Below, one piece after another: positions 1 to 10,412 of a DNA stretch of 64,000 nucleotides. The translations under genes were made by a program, and so were the position numbers. The DNA comes from Forficula auricularia (taxonomy: Eukaryota > Arthropoda > Insecta > Dermaptera > Forficulidae). The notes beneath the pieces are model-generated. The model was not told where the DNA came from. It saw nothing but the letters and a program-made list of their open reading frames with translations, and did no database searches. The number at the start of each line of letters is the position of its first letter. Position 1 is the stretch's first letter. Location: the NCBI GenBank assembly GCA_024734495.1, contig JALMQS010000843.1:1-64000 (forward strand), given 5' to 3'.

Positions 1-859
1 CAAATTCGATTTTTTTTTTTTAATGAATGAATTTGTGGAATTTATTTGTAATTTGAAATTGAGTCATCATTTCTGAACGCTGACAAGATACAAAAATTGC
101 CTAAAAATGTCTAATTTGGAGCTTCCTTACATCGTCATTTTAAAATGAATTAAATTAAAAAAATTTAAATTAATTTCTTCTTAACAAGAATACGTCGAAC
201 TCCATAATACTAAAAAAACAACATGTTTATTTTCTAGCCATCAAAAATTTGGATGCCAAAATAATTATTCAATTAACTTAAATTTTAATACGAATTTCGA
301 TTTCAACAAAATAAAAACACATATTTTATTTCTTATTTAGATGTTTGAGAAATCTCAGGTTTTCGATCAAAAATTAACTATTTATTTTCTGTCTTTTATT
401 TCATCAATCTTTAGGGCTTTAAGGGCAGTGTATAGCCCTGAAGATGTTAAATAAATTTAACTAGAGACGGGGTTTTAAAATTATTAAATTCTCTGTCCAG
501 AAAACAAAGAATGGCAAAAGGGCCTTATGTCTCTCATATAATGAGATTTTTCTGTCAAGTCCCTTATATATTATTTGTTTATTTTTCTTGAAGAATACTT
601 TATATTCCATTAAATTGTAATAAATAAGCAAAGTCTTTTTCTGCTGCATATAAATGGAGGGTACTCGTTTTCTATAATTATGAATTCACTCCTCTGTGAA
701 TAATAATGTATCTGAAACAATGGAAAAAAATCGTTGCCTAAAACCATCGATTTTTTTTTTTTTCTCTGCAATGAGATTGTCGGGAGTTCAAATGACAAGT
801 GTCGGATCCGAGATCAATTTCAAAGTTGGTTTTCCTTCTAAAGATGTTTTCAATTGCAG
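1..859. other. AT-rich sequence, no gene seen
   Basis: No repeat family, RNA gene or exon could be recognised. Short open frames on the minus strand (461-649 and 610-798) are AT-rich and low in complexity, as expected by chance. A polypyrimidine tract and CAG acceptor at 830-859 lead into the candidate exon that follows. Confidence 0.4.
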
Positions 860-973
860 AAGGAACTAAAGTTGGAATTTCTCAGGGACGTTCAACTTCC
901 AGGCTTCCGTTCAAAATGCAGAAGATATGTTTTCAGAGAGCGCCACCACGTTGAGATCTTGGTGATCAATTAA
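860..973 (+). CDS. candidate terminal coding exon, unknown gene
   Basis: A pyrimidine-containing tract ends in TTGCAG at 854-859. Reading from AAG at 860, the frame stays open for 37 codons and stops at TAA 971-973. The translation begins KELKLEFLRDV and ends HHVEILVIN. The upstream continuation of this frame has a TAA before the acceptor, so it is open only as an exon. Two AATAAA hexamers overlap or follow the stop (972-977, 976-981), as in compact terminal exons, although this is unusually close. The block is less AT-rich than its surroundings. No domain was recognised. It could equally be a chance open frame. Confidence 0.22.
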   Translation, partial: KELKLEFLRDVQLPGFRSKCRRYVFRERHHVEILVIN

Positions 974-1096
974 TAAATAAAGGGCCTGATGATCAATTCC
1001 GTGCCAGATTCAGGTCCCCGTTACGTGATTACTTTGGGTATTATACATCAATTGTAAAAAAGTTTTCCCTTTTTGTGATATTCAAATAATGTGCAG

Positions 1097-1203
1097 GTTG
1101 AAGTCCGTGCTCGTTCCAGGTCCAATCGGAAAATGACTCAAAGGAATGGTCCAGGATATCAGCTCTCACTCGCTGGGAGCTGGGGTGGTGCCTGCAGGGT
1201 CAG
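1097..1203 (+). CDS. candidate internal exon, unknown gene
   Basis: The stretch is bounded by an acceptor (GTGCAG, 1091-1096, with a T-rich tract about 35 nt upstream) and a consensus donor CAG/GTGAGC at 1201-1209. Of the three plus-strand frames only the first is open throughout (35 codons plus 2 nt, starting VEVRARSRSNRK). Both sampled minus-strand frames contain stops. Base composition is near 50% GC, unlike the AT-rich neighbourhood. No family was recognised. It lies downstream of the poly(A)-like hexamers of the preceding candidate, so the two probably do not belong to one transcript, or one of them is false. Confidence 0.22.
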
Positions 1204-1209
1204 GTGAGC

Positions 1210-2792
1210 CTAGTCCTATGGAACAATGAGAGTTGGTTCATCGTAACAGGATATTCAATGAGGACCGGGCTCGTCACTTCCCACCGGGTGCACATTAATT
1301 AGACCAGAACGTTTCAGCATCCAGGTGTTAATTCCTCAACCCCAACTCAGTGAGCACATTTATCTAATATTTATCAAACAATTTCACAATGTACAATCAT
1401 TTTTTCATCACCATCATCGAAATGGTACAATCATCGAATGGAATGACTGCTCAAAGGGAATCAAAAGACTCACTCGAAAGAAACAAATCGAATGCTCAAT
1501 AAAAGGACTCTAATCGTTTATCATTTATTAATGGGTTCTACTTCCATTCCGTTCTTTCTGATTTTTCTGAATGCAGATAGATGTCCATATAAATTCTTAA
1601 TTTCACAATATTCTAAAAAGAACTAGAATTCAATTCTTCTCAATGAATAAACTCTCTCTACTTTTTTGATCCGTTCAAAGAGACTTTTGAAAAAATAAAC
1701 TATGAAAATAATGAGTCAGACCCCATTATTCTACAAAACACAACAAATTACCAAATTTTGAAAAAAAAGAGACTAACACCTCCCGTCAGGTCAATCCCCC
1801 CGATACACATCACTGGTCAGCCAGTTTCGACCCCGAACACACTACACAAGAATGTCACACATTCAGATAAAACCAGGTTACACAAGGTCCACATAATAAT
1901 AACAAAACACTTTTGATTTTCCAATATTTTACATTCGATTTTCAACATGATTCAATTCAATTTTTTATCATCATCATTTTCATTCAATTCAGATAAAACA
2001 ACCATCCAGCATATGCTGCACTCTAATCATCAGGCTTTCATCATCATTTTTATTATATGTCAATATAATTTATGGTCAACTGTACCCCCCCGCTCACTAT
2101 TTCCGCCCCCGTATGAACTCGAACTTGATTATGTTAAAGTCTCCGGTGCTATCGGATACCGGTATATTTTTTTTGTTTTTGTTTTCGTCTTAACACAATT
2201 CTTATATTAAATACGGAGTGGGGCCCCAATAAAAAAAGTCAGTTTTCCCGTTTCAGGTCAAGAACCGGTCATACATAAATGGTCGTCCCCCCTTCCATTT
2301 TTCGAACCCTAAAATGAGTGAGGCAACCGATGGGGTCGTACTTGTTCGATTTGTTAATTACCTAGTTTTGTTCATTGGATCAGTCACAGAATAACAGGAG
2401 ATGGACCAAAATTAAACTCAGGTTTTTCATCCAGGATGAATGGGGCATGGTTCAATCAGATTGATTTCAAGACTTCTCGATGCTGATGGATTCTATCAAG
2501 CTCTTCATCAATTCAATTCACTAACGATAATTATCACTTTCAATCTTTTTTTAAGTAATTTTTTAACCTAATCGATGTTAGAAACTGGAACTCATTCACT
2601 CAGAACAACAGAACTTTTTATAGAAGACAGAGATCAAAACTTTAAAGAATCTTAAAGATTTTCTCACAAAAAATATTGTCCTATTTTTATTAACTTTTAG
2701 TATAATTGCTCATCAATAATCTCAATGTACTCAAAATCCAAAATAATAATATTTTCTTAAAAAATTATCAGAACTTTTCAAACTTTTCCTAT
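1210..2792. other. moderately GC-rich unique sequence, no gene supported
   Basis: This stretch looks single-copy rather than repetitive within the window and has pyrimidine-rich patches (1785-1815, 2085-2115). Plus-strand open frames at 1325-1513 and 1947-2210 are low-complexity and have no recognisable domain. It may be intronic or regulatory; nothing specific is visible. Confidence 0.35.
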
Positions 2793-2906
2793 AGGCACAC
2801 AACACACCTGTAACTATAATCCCAGTAGGCTGAGGCAGGAGTATTGCCGATGCGATGTGATGTGACACGCACTGCGCCACTGTACGCCAATATTCTAGGC
2901 AAAACA
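2793..2906 (+). repeat. 7SL/Alu-domain-like fragment
   Basis: In order, the segment shows CACCTGTAA, ATCCCAG, GGCTGAGGCAGGAG, then about 35 bp further GCGCCACTGTACGCCA and CTAGGCAA. These match, in the same order and spacing, blocks of the 5' Alu domain and 3' end of 7SL RNA and of primate Alu right arms. The S domain is absent, as in 7SL-derived SINEs. The match is degenerate: the CTACTCGGGA block between ATCCCAG and GGCTGAGG is missing. No poly(A) tail or TSD was found. Alternatives are an independent 7SL pseudogene or chance assembly of short matches. Confidence 0.42.
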
Positions 2907-2909
2907 ACA

Positions 2910-3524
2910 ATAATATTTTCTTAAAAGTAGATGAGACTTTCTAACACCTAAAGGCTTTTATAAGTAAACTTACATAGTGATGAGCAACAAATCTTGTCTT
3001 ATAAACTGATGTGACCCTTTGCTGAACATCTTAATTACCATATCAATTTATTTTATTTTATTATTATAATTTTCTATACAAAATAGTAATCCACGACATT
3101 CAATAATCCGGCACCCCTAGTTATTAGTTACTAGTTATCTATTTAGAAAACTTTGAACTAAAATTATAATACCATAGAAGTTTTTTAAAGAAAAATACAA
3201 CGACATTTATTAGAAATACTTTGATATAATTATGCTAAAAGTACTTAATAAAAATAATTACTTCAAATAGTCCTAGTATCCTCTAAAAACGATTTTGTTA
3301 ATATTTCTTTCCTTTTTGTTATAGAGAAATTTCAAATTTGCTAACTCTTATTTCATACTCATTTAACAGTATAATATTATTCCATTGCAATGCTTCCTTA
3401 ATTAGAGCCTATGCTCTGCCTGTCCAGACTTGTCAGCCGCCTGGGCTTTATATTAGAAGTTCTAAATACAGACATAAATATGTCCAATTCTAGAATAATC
3501 AAAAAAGATACTGTTCATCTAAGC
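2910..3524. other. AT-rich sequence, nothing recognised
   Basis: There is no open frame, structural motif or repeat that I can tie to another part of the window, apart from a slightly GC-richer patch at 3400-3450. Confidence 0.4.
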
Positions 3525-3538
3525 AATAACGAAATTCA

Positions 3539-3664
3539 GGAATTATTTAACGGATTATAGTGGTGTTTCACAAACACACTTTGTGAAACACCACTATAAT
3601 CCGTTAAACAATTCCTGTGTTTAATATGTTTCACTATAAACCAACACCGCTTTCTTTAAACTTT
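3539..3664 (+). mobile_element. 126-bp hairpin retroposon, copy 1
   Basis: It is flanked by a perfect 14-bp TSD, AATAACGAAATTCA (3525-3538 and 3665-3678). The left part is a hairpin with 33-nt arms (3539-3571 and 3583-3615, one mismatch) and an 11-nt loop. The arms end at the loop in GTGGTGTTTCAC/GTGAAACACCAC. After the hairpin comes the module TGTTTCACTATAAACCAACA followed by CCGC and a short AT tail. A second copy at 15100-15222 has the same module and loop-proximal arm but different distal arms. The long TSD suggests target-primed reverse transcription. No coding capacity. Confidence 0.65.
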
Positions 3665-4234
3665 AATAACGAAATTCATCCGGATTATTCAAATAGTCGA
3701 ATTAAGGGATCTAATCAATTTAAATAATAATACTATTTACTTTTAAACTAAGATATGTGAGGCGCTCAGAGCTAAAGTTGATCAAGTCCATAACTTATAG
3801 TTTCTAGATAAACAAGGTTAAAGTTTATTAACTCTAATGAATCCTAAAGTGATTTAGAGGATAATTTTTTATTCTTGTATTATGAAGACTAACTTAATTA
3901 TGGGTTATAATTTGAAAATTGAAAAACAAAAATCAAAGAAGACAATTTAATTTTAAATCATAATGTACGGATTCATTGATATCTGCTGCTATTTCGGGAT
4001 TTTGGACTTGATCCAGCTTAGCATGGAAATTTTATGAGTGATTTTCAGGTCCAAAGAAAACTACTGCCATTTATTAAAAAATAGCAATAGCAGGTTCACT
4101 ATATTTCTGAAAATATACACTATTAACAAGTATTAATCCGCAATAAACAAAATGTTTACAATTTTGGACTTGATTCACTTTAGCCCTGAGCGCCTCATTT
4201 ATTTTATCCATAGCTAAGCATGCGGGTAAATTAT

Positions 4235-4430
4235 TGTAAATGGTGTTGGGCCAAGCGCAGCTTCAAAAGGGTCCTCATTTAAAATCTACGGAACCCATGG
4301 TCTCAACCAAAATCACAAATTATAATATTCGTTTTTGTTTAATTTTACGACCTGACGGTTTTTGCCAAAAATTATATGGGGTTTCACCCAGGGCCCAAAA
4401 AGTGCAATTTTTTAATATGGTTCGTGGATT
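4235..4430 (+). repeat. dispersed repeat, copy A
   Basis: It shares a co-linear block with the minus strand of 15860-16045. Shared words include AAGCGC(A/G)(A/C)TTCAAA, GGGTCCTCA, TACGGAACCCATGG, GTGACGG or CTGACGGTTTT, and GCCCAAAAAGTGC-like sequence. The plus-strand open frame 4240-4488 crosses it and is not conserved in the other copy. The element type is unknown. Confidence 0.5.
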
Positions 4431-4489
4431 AGAGTCGTCTATCGATAATATAATATATCCAAATGTGTGTCGGATTTTTATGGCTTAAT

Positions 4490-5169
4490 CCTCTGACAAG
4501 TTATTTCCCTATAGATGTACATGTATATATGTGCCTTAGGTATATAATTTATATAATATATTTATTGTATTATAAACGTAAAACCCAAATTCCACTCATT
4601 ATTGATTCATCACGATTTATTTGGAACCTCTCGGGCTAAGAACTTGAAATTTGGAACGAAGGTTATATTTAGAACATAGATGCTCGCTAAAGACCGTGTT
4701 TTTAAAAATACAAATTTTAAAAGGGGTAAAAATATCTTCTAAATACACGGTTTTATTTATTTAATATATCATAATTCCTCTAAAATTACTAGAACTAATA
4801 AGTTAAAATTCGGAATTTAGGTAACTTTTAAAACGTAATCGCTTGCTAAAAAAACTAGAAAATGTTTAATCAAACCTTTTAATAAAAAACTATATAATTT
4901 ATCAGGAGAAAATTATACTGTTATTGTTGTCAACTTTTAAATTAGTTGATCTTGATAATGGATTATAATTATTTTAATTAGTTTGGTGTCTAAACTAGCT
5001 ATTTTAATTAATAAAATATATGGTAAAACGCTCAAAAGTAATGTCTAAAGTGCTAGACTTTTCCCCATGAGTTTATATTATTATTATTATTTAAATTATA
5101 GAAGGATTATCTGGTTGGTTATTATTTTATCTAGCCAAAAAACACTTCATCCCCTGTGGACCGGGGGTA
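4490..5169. other. AT-rich sequence, nothing recognised
   Basis: I see no genes, structured motifs or repeats I can name. Confidence 0.4.
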
Positions 5170-5820
5170 AAATATAACACTGCTCAAAAAAATTTAAACA
5201 AAAATTTGCAACCGTAAACCTAACAATGGATTCCAGTAGAGTTTTATACGCTGATTATCATGCAATTTCCCGATTTTCTACAAGAGCTCAGAGTTTTGAG
5301 AGATTATCGGTTAAAGTGACGAAAAAGGCCATTTCGGCCTCATTTTCGAGTCCCATTAGATATTAAACAGCATTATTTGAAATCAAAATATTTTGCTGAC
5401 GTAATAGAAAACAGCTTCTTCTTTGATTTTCAAATTACCACTTGTTTTTAGCTCAATTATAACTCGAGTTATAACTAATAAACTAAAACTACGTGATTAT
5501 AAAGGATAATAATCATAGATGACAACATATGCAGTCTTAGTTTTTTAGTTATAACTCGAGTTATAATTGAGCTAAAAACAAAGTAATAGTTGAAAATCAA
5601 AGAGAAGCTGTTTTCTATTACGTCAACAAAATATTTTGATTTCAAATATTGCTTTTAATATCTAATGGGACTCGGAAATAGGTCAAAATAGTATTTTTCG
5701 TCGTTTTGACAGATAATATATAATCGGTAATTTTCATGGTGATTTTTGAATTCAGCAGATGGAAATACATAAGAATCAGCTAGATTAGTCAGGTTATATA
5801 TAATTTGGGGCAATTAAAAT
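5170..5820. mobile_element. foldback element with about 165-bp inverted arms
   Basis: The segment at about 5318-5490 is repeated in inverted orientation at about 5545-5712, around a roughly 55-bp loop. The arms include GAGTCCCATTAGATATTAAA, AAATCAAAATATTTTG and TAATTATAACTCGAGTTATAA near the loop. The left flank (CACTGCTCAAAAAAATTTAA at about 5178) and the following GATTCCAGTAGAG-like text recur in diverged form at 55120-55420, so this is a dispersed family. Long inverted arms without an ORF suggest a non-autonomous DNA element or foldback. Exact ends and TSD were not resolved. Confidence 0.5.
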
Positions 5821-6306
5821 TTTGAGACTGATGATATTTCGTTATTTGGGTTCTATATCAGTTAAAAAGTTTCGACTAAAACGATTACTCAATTTCTTTA
5901 CCCAAATTTGCCCTGGCCTCAAAAATAAACTACATGGATGTTGGTCCCCAATATGAATTTATGAACCATTTCAAATATTAAGTGGAATTTATTATTAATT
6001 TTAATTTTTATTTAACAATTTCGATTTTGATCTTTTAAATAATAATGAGTCAAATATTTGTCTTCAGCTTATCTTTTGAGCTTGTTTTAAAAATTATTTA
6101 TTTATGATAAATCTATATAAGCAAAGACAATGGAAAAGAAAATTCAGTTTTATATACATTATACCAGCTGCGAAGCCCGACTTCGGCGGGCATCTTTCTG
6201 GCGTCCCCTGAACTCAGAAGTGGGATTTCAATTTATCATTAATATATTTTATTTTATTTGTCATGAGCTATTAGTGGGTTTTAAAATAATAATTTAATCC
6301 GAAATT

Positions 6307-6485
6307 GCAGGAAATTGGACAAAAATTAAAAACACAGAGTTTTTTATTAAATGGGTCAGACGTTTCGTCAATTTATTTTGACTTGCTCAGTCAAAATAAA
6401 AAAATAAACAAATAAAATAAATTTGCCGAAACATCTGGTCCAATTAATAAGAAATTCTGTTTTTAAATTTTCTCCAATTCCCTGC
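6307..6485. mobile_element. Penelope-like foldback fragment inside the Helitron
   Basis: Inverted arms are visible: GCAGGAAATTGGAC at 6307 mirrors CTCCAATTCCCTGC at about 6472-6485, and the hammerhead-like motif at 6359-6390 (minus) mirrors GCCGAAACATCTGG at about 6426-6439 (plus). The arrangement, two inverted copies of a GAAAC-containing terminus, is the same as in the larger Penelope-like foldbacks. No coding sequence remains. Confidence 0.5.
6359..6390 (-). ncRNA. hammerhead-like motif (degenerate core)
   Basis: Read on the minus strand: CTGAGCA, an extra A, stem GTC/GAC around a 10-nt AT loop, GAA, the palindrome ACGT, then C. The layout follows the hammerhead core CTGANGA-stem II-GAA-stem III-H. 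Position G8 is C here, which should abolish activity, so this is a relic. Confidence 0.4.
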
Positions 6486-6724
6486 TATTCTCACAAATTT
6501 ATTATGGATGCGAATTATACAACAATAATAATTTAAATAAATATTATTTCTCCTGAACTATTAGTAGGTTTTAAAAAATTAATAAATCACGTCGGCGTCG
6601 TCGCGCAATTCGATTATGATAGTATAGAGATATATAGATAGTTAGATATAGATAGATAGATAGCACTAGCTTGCGGTCCATGGATGCTGTGGATGCGGCG
6701 CATCCCTAAAATTTCAAACATTTA

Positions 6725-6950
6725 GAGTTATTATTATTATTATAGCCTTTATTTAGTTCAATTTTAGATTTAAATTATATATAACTAAGCAATACACAAT
6801 AAATTACAACATATTTACAATATATTTACAATTGTACAAATTATGATGGAACTAGGCCCCTTAGGGCATAGGCCTCTCTCAATACATTTAGAGTATTTCC
6901 ATAAATATATAAATAGGGTCGACTTCAAAATTTCCGGAGGATCTTTAAAC
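6725..6950 (-). mobile_element. LINE 3' end
   Basis: On the minus strand the segment reads GAGAGGCCTATGCCCTAAGG, then AT-rich 3' UTR, then AATAAAGGCTATAATAATAA-type sequence ending in (TAA)n at 6725-6740. A 'GAGGCCTATGCC' block shortly before a short-microsatellite tail is common at the 3' ends of non-LTR retrotransposons in invertebrates. There is no reverse-transcriptase coding sequence here, so it is a truncated copy. Confidence 0.5.
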
Positions 6951-7611
6951 TTTCAAATTATTATTATCCGTTATTTCTACAAAAACATTTTTTTGTTTTG
7001 GAAAGTATATTGGTTCTCGAAATGAAATAAAATTGTTGCATAGTTTCAAGGGGAAATTAAAATGAATGATTTTTCTGAAAAGGGCGCGGTTAGAAGGTTT
7101 GAACTCCCTGCCTAGTAGATATATCTTCCAGTTCAAGCATGTCAAAGACAAGTCCTGACGAGTTTTTGTCGAATAAAAATTGTTCTCGCTGAGGAACTAT
7201 TAAAAATAGTAAGAATACAAAAAAAGGAATAAATAAAGATGATTCGAAAATCTTTGGAATAATCCATTTCTAAGAACTCTCAATATATAAAATCGGAAAT
7301 AACTAAGAGCGCCATAGACAAGTCATAACTTGCTTATAGCATTAGAATTAGGAAAAATTTAAGATTTTCTTATAGGACAGGCTGATTCATTCTGCAATAT
7401 GGTTGATTTCTATCTCAGAAACTGCGGAGTTTAAGTCACAAGAATTAATTTCTGACTTCCATCCTCACTACACAAAGCAGTATCAGTTTGGGGCCAAAAG
7501 GTCCCAAATAGCTTATTTTTAAAAATCTAATATTAAATTAAGTGGATATCGATAGGAGGCGGTCAAAAAAAGAGAAAGAAGATGGTACACTGTCTTTTTA
7601 TTCATAAAACC

Positions 7612-7643
7612 GACGTTTCGGAGGCTGTTCCTCTTTCTTCAAG
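7612..7643 (-). ncRNA. hammerhead-like motif, left arm
   Basis: Minus strand: TTGAAGA in place of CTGANGA (first C replaced), extra A, stem AGAGG-type/CCTCC, GAA, ACGT, C. It is the degraded partner of the motif at 7782-7813. Confidence 0.45.
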
Positions 7644-7781
7644 GGGTTTTCGAAAAAGTCAGTGAGAGAAATCCAATGCGATATTCCACTCTGTCTCCTC
7701 TTTTCAGTGAGCAGTAACAATAATATATTGTATTTCATTCTTAGCAGGGTTATAATGTATGACAATGAATGAATCAAACCT

Positions 7782-7813
7782 CTGAAGAAGGAGGGAATAG
7801 CCTCCGAAACGTC
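7782..7813 (+). ncRNA. hammerhead-like ribozyme motif
   Basis: CTGAAGA (7782-7788), one extra A, stem II GGAGG/CCTCC with loop GAATAG, GAA at 7806-7808, self-complementary ACGT (7809-7812), then C. Upstream AAACC can pair with downstream GGTTT as stem I, with one unpaired T. This gives a type-I layout (open at stem I) with a minimal stem III that would need dimerisation. The hammerhead rule allows any base at the fifth core position. The extra A before stem II is non-canonical. Activity is untested. Confidence 0.55.
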
Positions 7814-8029
7814 GGTTTTATGAATAAAAAGATAGTGTAAATTATCTTCTTCTTTTTTGGACTGCCTCATCGATCCACTTAATTCACTTATCAGTGCGTC
7901 TCCAAAAATTACTCCAATCTTATTCTAATATTAAATTTGAAAAATAATGAAAATGATGACATATTCGATTAAATTTGCAAAAAAAGCAAAGATTGAAATA
8001 ACATTTCAAATTTTTTTGAATAGCATGAA

Positions 8030-8165
8030 AAGGATGAGAAGTCACCCTCAAGTGGGCCTCGAGATCGAAGTTTTTTTTACTTTATTTGTAATTGTAAAAC
8101 ATTTGTTGTATTTTTGTATTGGATAATAAAGGCCATTATTTATTATTATTTTTATTATTATTATA
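8030..8165 (+). mobile_element. LINE-type 3' tail
   Basis: A 3'-UTR-like stretch with AATAAAGGCCATTATTTATT runs into a (TTA)n-type tail ending near 8165. This resembles the tail at 6725 in the opposite orientation. No coding sequence is attached. Confidence 0.4.
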
Positions 8166-8549
8166 GCGAGCGATTATGAAATTAAAATGGGCAAGTGCAA
8201 GTGGGACTCACATACCAAGAATACTGGATCTTAATAACAATAAATGACACTAAAATATGGTTCTGTTTTAACTTTTTAAGCATAATCCTAAAAATAAATA
8301 TAAATATTGTTTTTTTAAAAGAAAAAAAATATATTGGATATATTAGACATCGCTATTTCATTATCAAATAAGTAATAATAATAATCCTGTCATATAAATG
8401 TTTTTTAAAAATTAAATAATTATTCAGGACTTAAAGAGAGCCATAGACAAAAGATGTAGTCGAATGTACTGTGAAAAGAATTAGGGACAATTGATTTAAT
8501 TTGGAAATATGTGCACTATATGTATTGTAATTAATAATAATTGAGACAC

Positions 8550-8584
8550 CTGATAAAGCCTTTAAATAAAATTGGCGAAACGTT
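8550..8584 (+). ncRNA. hammerhead-like motif (G8 mutated)
   Basis: CTGATAA, extra A, stem GCC/GGC around a 13-nt AT loop, GAA, ACGT, then T. The layout matches the other motifs, but the core G8 is A, so activity is unlikely. No inverted partner was found nearby. The flank CCAAATACCTCATTCAA at about 8628 also occurs near 18125, at the end of the Penelope-like element there. Confidence 0.42.
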
Positions 8585-9002
8585 GCGCAAATCAATGTGA
8601 ATTCCTTTGATTTTGTAGTTTTTTGACCAAATACCTCATTCAAATGTACTTCATTTAATATAATTAAATTTTGTCATACCTTCAAATGAACTAATTTTAT
8701 TAAAAAGAAATAAATAAATAACAAACTATCTAAGCGATTAAATAGATTTACTACATAATTCATGTAGTGTTAAGGGTAATTCATCTTTAGCTATTACTTT
8801 AGTTTATAGATTTATTATCGCAAGTTGTTTTATTATTATTATTAATTTAATGATAAAAATAAATTCCAAAGTAATTACTATTCTTCTAAAACATCAATCA
8901 AGTAAATTAATAAATAATTAAATATTTTAATTAATATATTTCTATAAATATTTCACTATATAAACGAGAAGTAAATATTGTTAAATTTAAGTTGAATATT
9001 GA

Positions 9003-9110
9003 AAACCAACCCTCGGCGGGCATCTTGCTGGCCAGGGTGATACCCACCCCTGCACTCCGCAGAGGGTTTTTAAAATAATAAATTCAATTTCCTAATTTTA
9101 ATAAATTTGT
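9003..9110 (-). mobile_element. truncated Helitron 3' region
   Basis: It contains CTCGGCGGGCATCTTGCTGG and the downstream TTTTAAAATAATAAATTC body shared with the 24355 and 50290 copies. The terminal CTRR side is replaced by unrelated sequence. Confidence 0.45.
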
Positions 9111-9334
9111 TCTCCCCATTTTCCATTACGATTCAAGCGATGCCTTACTTCCATATCTCGAAAGTTTATGAAATTTAAATATAAAGTAGTTGAAAAGTTT
9201 TTATTTTTCCGAGAGTAGCAGAGTTGTTTGATTCATAAAGAGAAACAAAGAGGTTGTCCTCTGCTTGATACAAATAAACATACACACATATATCAAAAAA
9301 TATATATCTGTATATATATTATTTATTTATTTGA

Positions 9335-9369
9335 GACTATAGTTTCGAAGGCTTGGCCTTCATCATGAG
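9335..9369 (-). ncRNA. hammerhead-like motif, left arm
   Basis: Minus strand: CTCATGA (G5 replaced), extra T, stem GAAGG/CCTTC, GAA, ACTATAGT, C. It is an inverted, mutated partner of 9554-9588. Confidence 0.45.
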
Positions 9370-9553
9370 TCTTTTTAATGATAAATATTATTTTTCATGG
9401 AGTCAGTATCGCATCGGAAATTGAAATTTGTTTGATCTTTACTTAGCCGAGAGCCAATTAAATTTAATTCTAACTGGCTCTTTAATTTAAAAAATTTTTC
9501 AATTTTCATGCGGTACTGACCCCATGAAAAATAATATTTATAATTAAAAACGA

Positions 9554-9588
9554 CTGATGATGAAGGTCAAGCCTTCGAAACTATAGTC
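9554..9588 (+). ncRNA. hammerhead-like ribozyme motif, intact core
   Basis: CTGATGA at 9554-9560 is the exact hammerhead core. Then come one extra T, stem II GAAGG/CCTTC with loop TCAAG, GAA (9577-9579), the 8-nt palindrome ACTATAGT (9580-9587) and C at the expected cleavage position. The first two stem I pairs (GA upstream, TC downstream) can form. The motif lies near the terminus of a Penelope-like element, a known location for hammerheads in this group. Confidence 0.6.
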
Positions 9589-9614
9589 TCAAACAAATAA
9601 ATAATATATATACA

Positions 9615-9890
9615 TGAAAGATATTAATTTGCCGATGGTAATAGATTAAAATCATAAGATGGTGTCATCTATTAAATCCGATGGAATGGAATATTTTTAA
9701 TTATATGTCATTATATTTTACGCGTGTACATCGTATGTCAGAGAGCTTCGCATCCCGCAGGTGAGACAGATGGCCCGGATTGCTGTTACTGGCACTCGGG
9801 TTCGATTCCCGAGGGGTAAAAAACAACCCCTCTGACCTATAATTAAAAAAATTCCATTCGTATTTGTATTATTTTCTAATATTTATACAG
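9615..9890 (+). mobile_element. tRNA-like insertion (SINE or tRNA pseudogene)
   Basis: The insertion interrupts the right arm of the Penelope-like foldback. At about 9795-9818 it has a perfect T-arm, CTCGG-GTTCGATTC-CCGAG, i.e. a pol III B box. Upstream GATGGCCCGGATTGC could be a weak A-box side, but no full acceptor stem forms, so it is not a functional tRNA. An AT-rich tail follows. Confidence 0.45.
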
Positions 9891-10412
9891 ATATACATTT
9901 TTTATATATATGTTTATTTGCATCAAGCAGAGGACAACCTCTTTGTTTCTCTTTATGTAAAGTAGTTGGGTGATATATCTTACGATCATAGCATAATTTA
10001 CAAGAAATCATACTGAGGGTTTGAAAAAGTTTTCACTTTTTCCTCTAATATGTTAATTCAATTAACAGCTAGCCAAGTCTTTCTCCAATCGATCAGATAA
10101 TGAAGCTAGAGAGAGAGAGATGTTGGTGTTATTGGCATGTAGCGCAAAGTATAACACAATTTGAGTTCAACGAACGGATTATTATAGCTAAACGAGACAT
10201 CCAAACTGATTGAAAAAGAAATGCTGATAAGAGGGACAAATGTACAGCGAGTGCAGCTTTCACTCTCATGATTGGAAAATCTCGAAATACGATTCAATTT
10301 TATATCAGAGAAAATACGTAGAGTAACTCACTTTTCCAGACTTAAAAAATAACTACTCAAAATAATTATTTTTTAATTTTTGAGCTGTTTTTTTCTGTAA
10401 AAAATACTATCA

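Larger units (their letters stand above)
6164..6665 (-). mobile_element. Helitron/Helentron-type non-autonomous element
   Basis: On the minus strand it starts in the TCTATC repeat region near 6665, followed by the conserved sub-terminal GCGCGACGACGCCGACG. It ends at 6164 with a GC hairpin (GCCCGCCGAAGTCGGGC), then TTCGCAG and CTGG next to T. A 3' hairpin followed by CTRR is the Helitron hallmark. About ten relatives in this window share the same 5' and 3' ends. The interior has been invaded by the foldback at 6307-6485. Confidence 0.65.
7540..7923. mobile_element. Penelope-like foldback element with 14-bp TSD
   Basis: It is flanked by TCTAATATTAAATT at 7526-7539 and 7924-7937. It consists of two inverted copies of one terminal sequence: a minus-strand arm at about 7540-7645 and a plus-strand arm at about 7780-7900, separated by unique spacer. 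Each arm holds a hammerhead-like motif followed by GGTTTTATGAATAAAAAGA. Inverted, 5'-truncated terminal repeats with 10-15 bp TSDs are typical of Penelope-like elements. No reverse transcriptase or endonuclease remains. The minus-strand open frame 7598-7870 is just read-through of the arms. Confidence 0.6.
9193..9958. mobile_element. Penelope-like foldback element with 10-bp TSD
   Basis: It is bounded by AAAGTAGTTG (9183-9192 and 9959-9968). Inverted arms share AGAGGTTGTCCTCTGCTTG, TTTATTTG, the hammerhead-like motif, and ATAATATTTAT plus CATGG(A/G)GTCAGTA toward the centre. Between the right-arm motif and the right terminus lies a tRNA-like insertion (about 9615-9890). Solo pieces of the same terminus occur at 27295-27330, 49640-49695 and 53905-54195. 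No coding region is left. Confidence 0.6.

Noticed and set aside
9755..9825. Functional tRNA gene
   Set aside because: The T arm is perfect but no acceptor stem or consistent D/anticodon arms form. The sequence interrupts a transposon and has a tail, so it is a SINE or pseudogene. The same reasoning applies to 48655-48765, 57042-57112 and 62425-62493.
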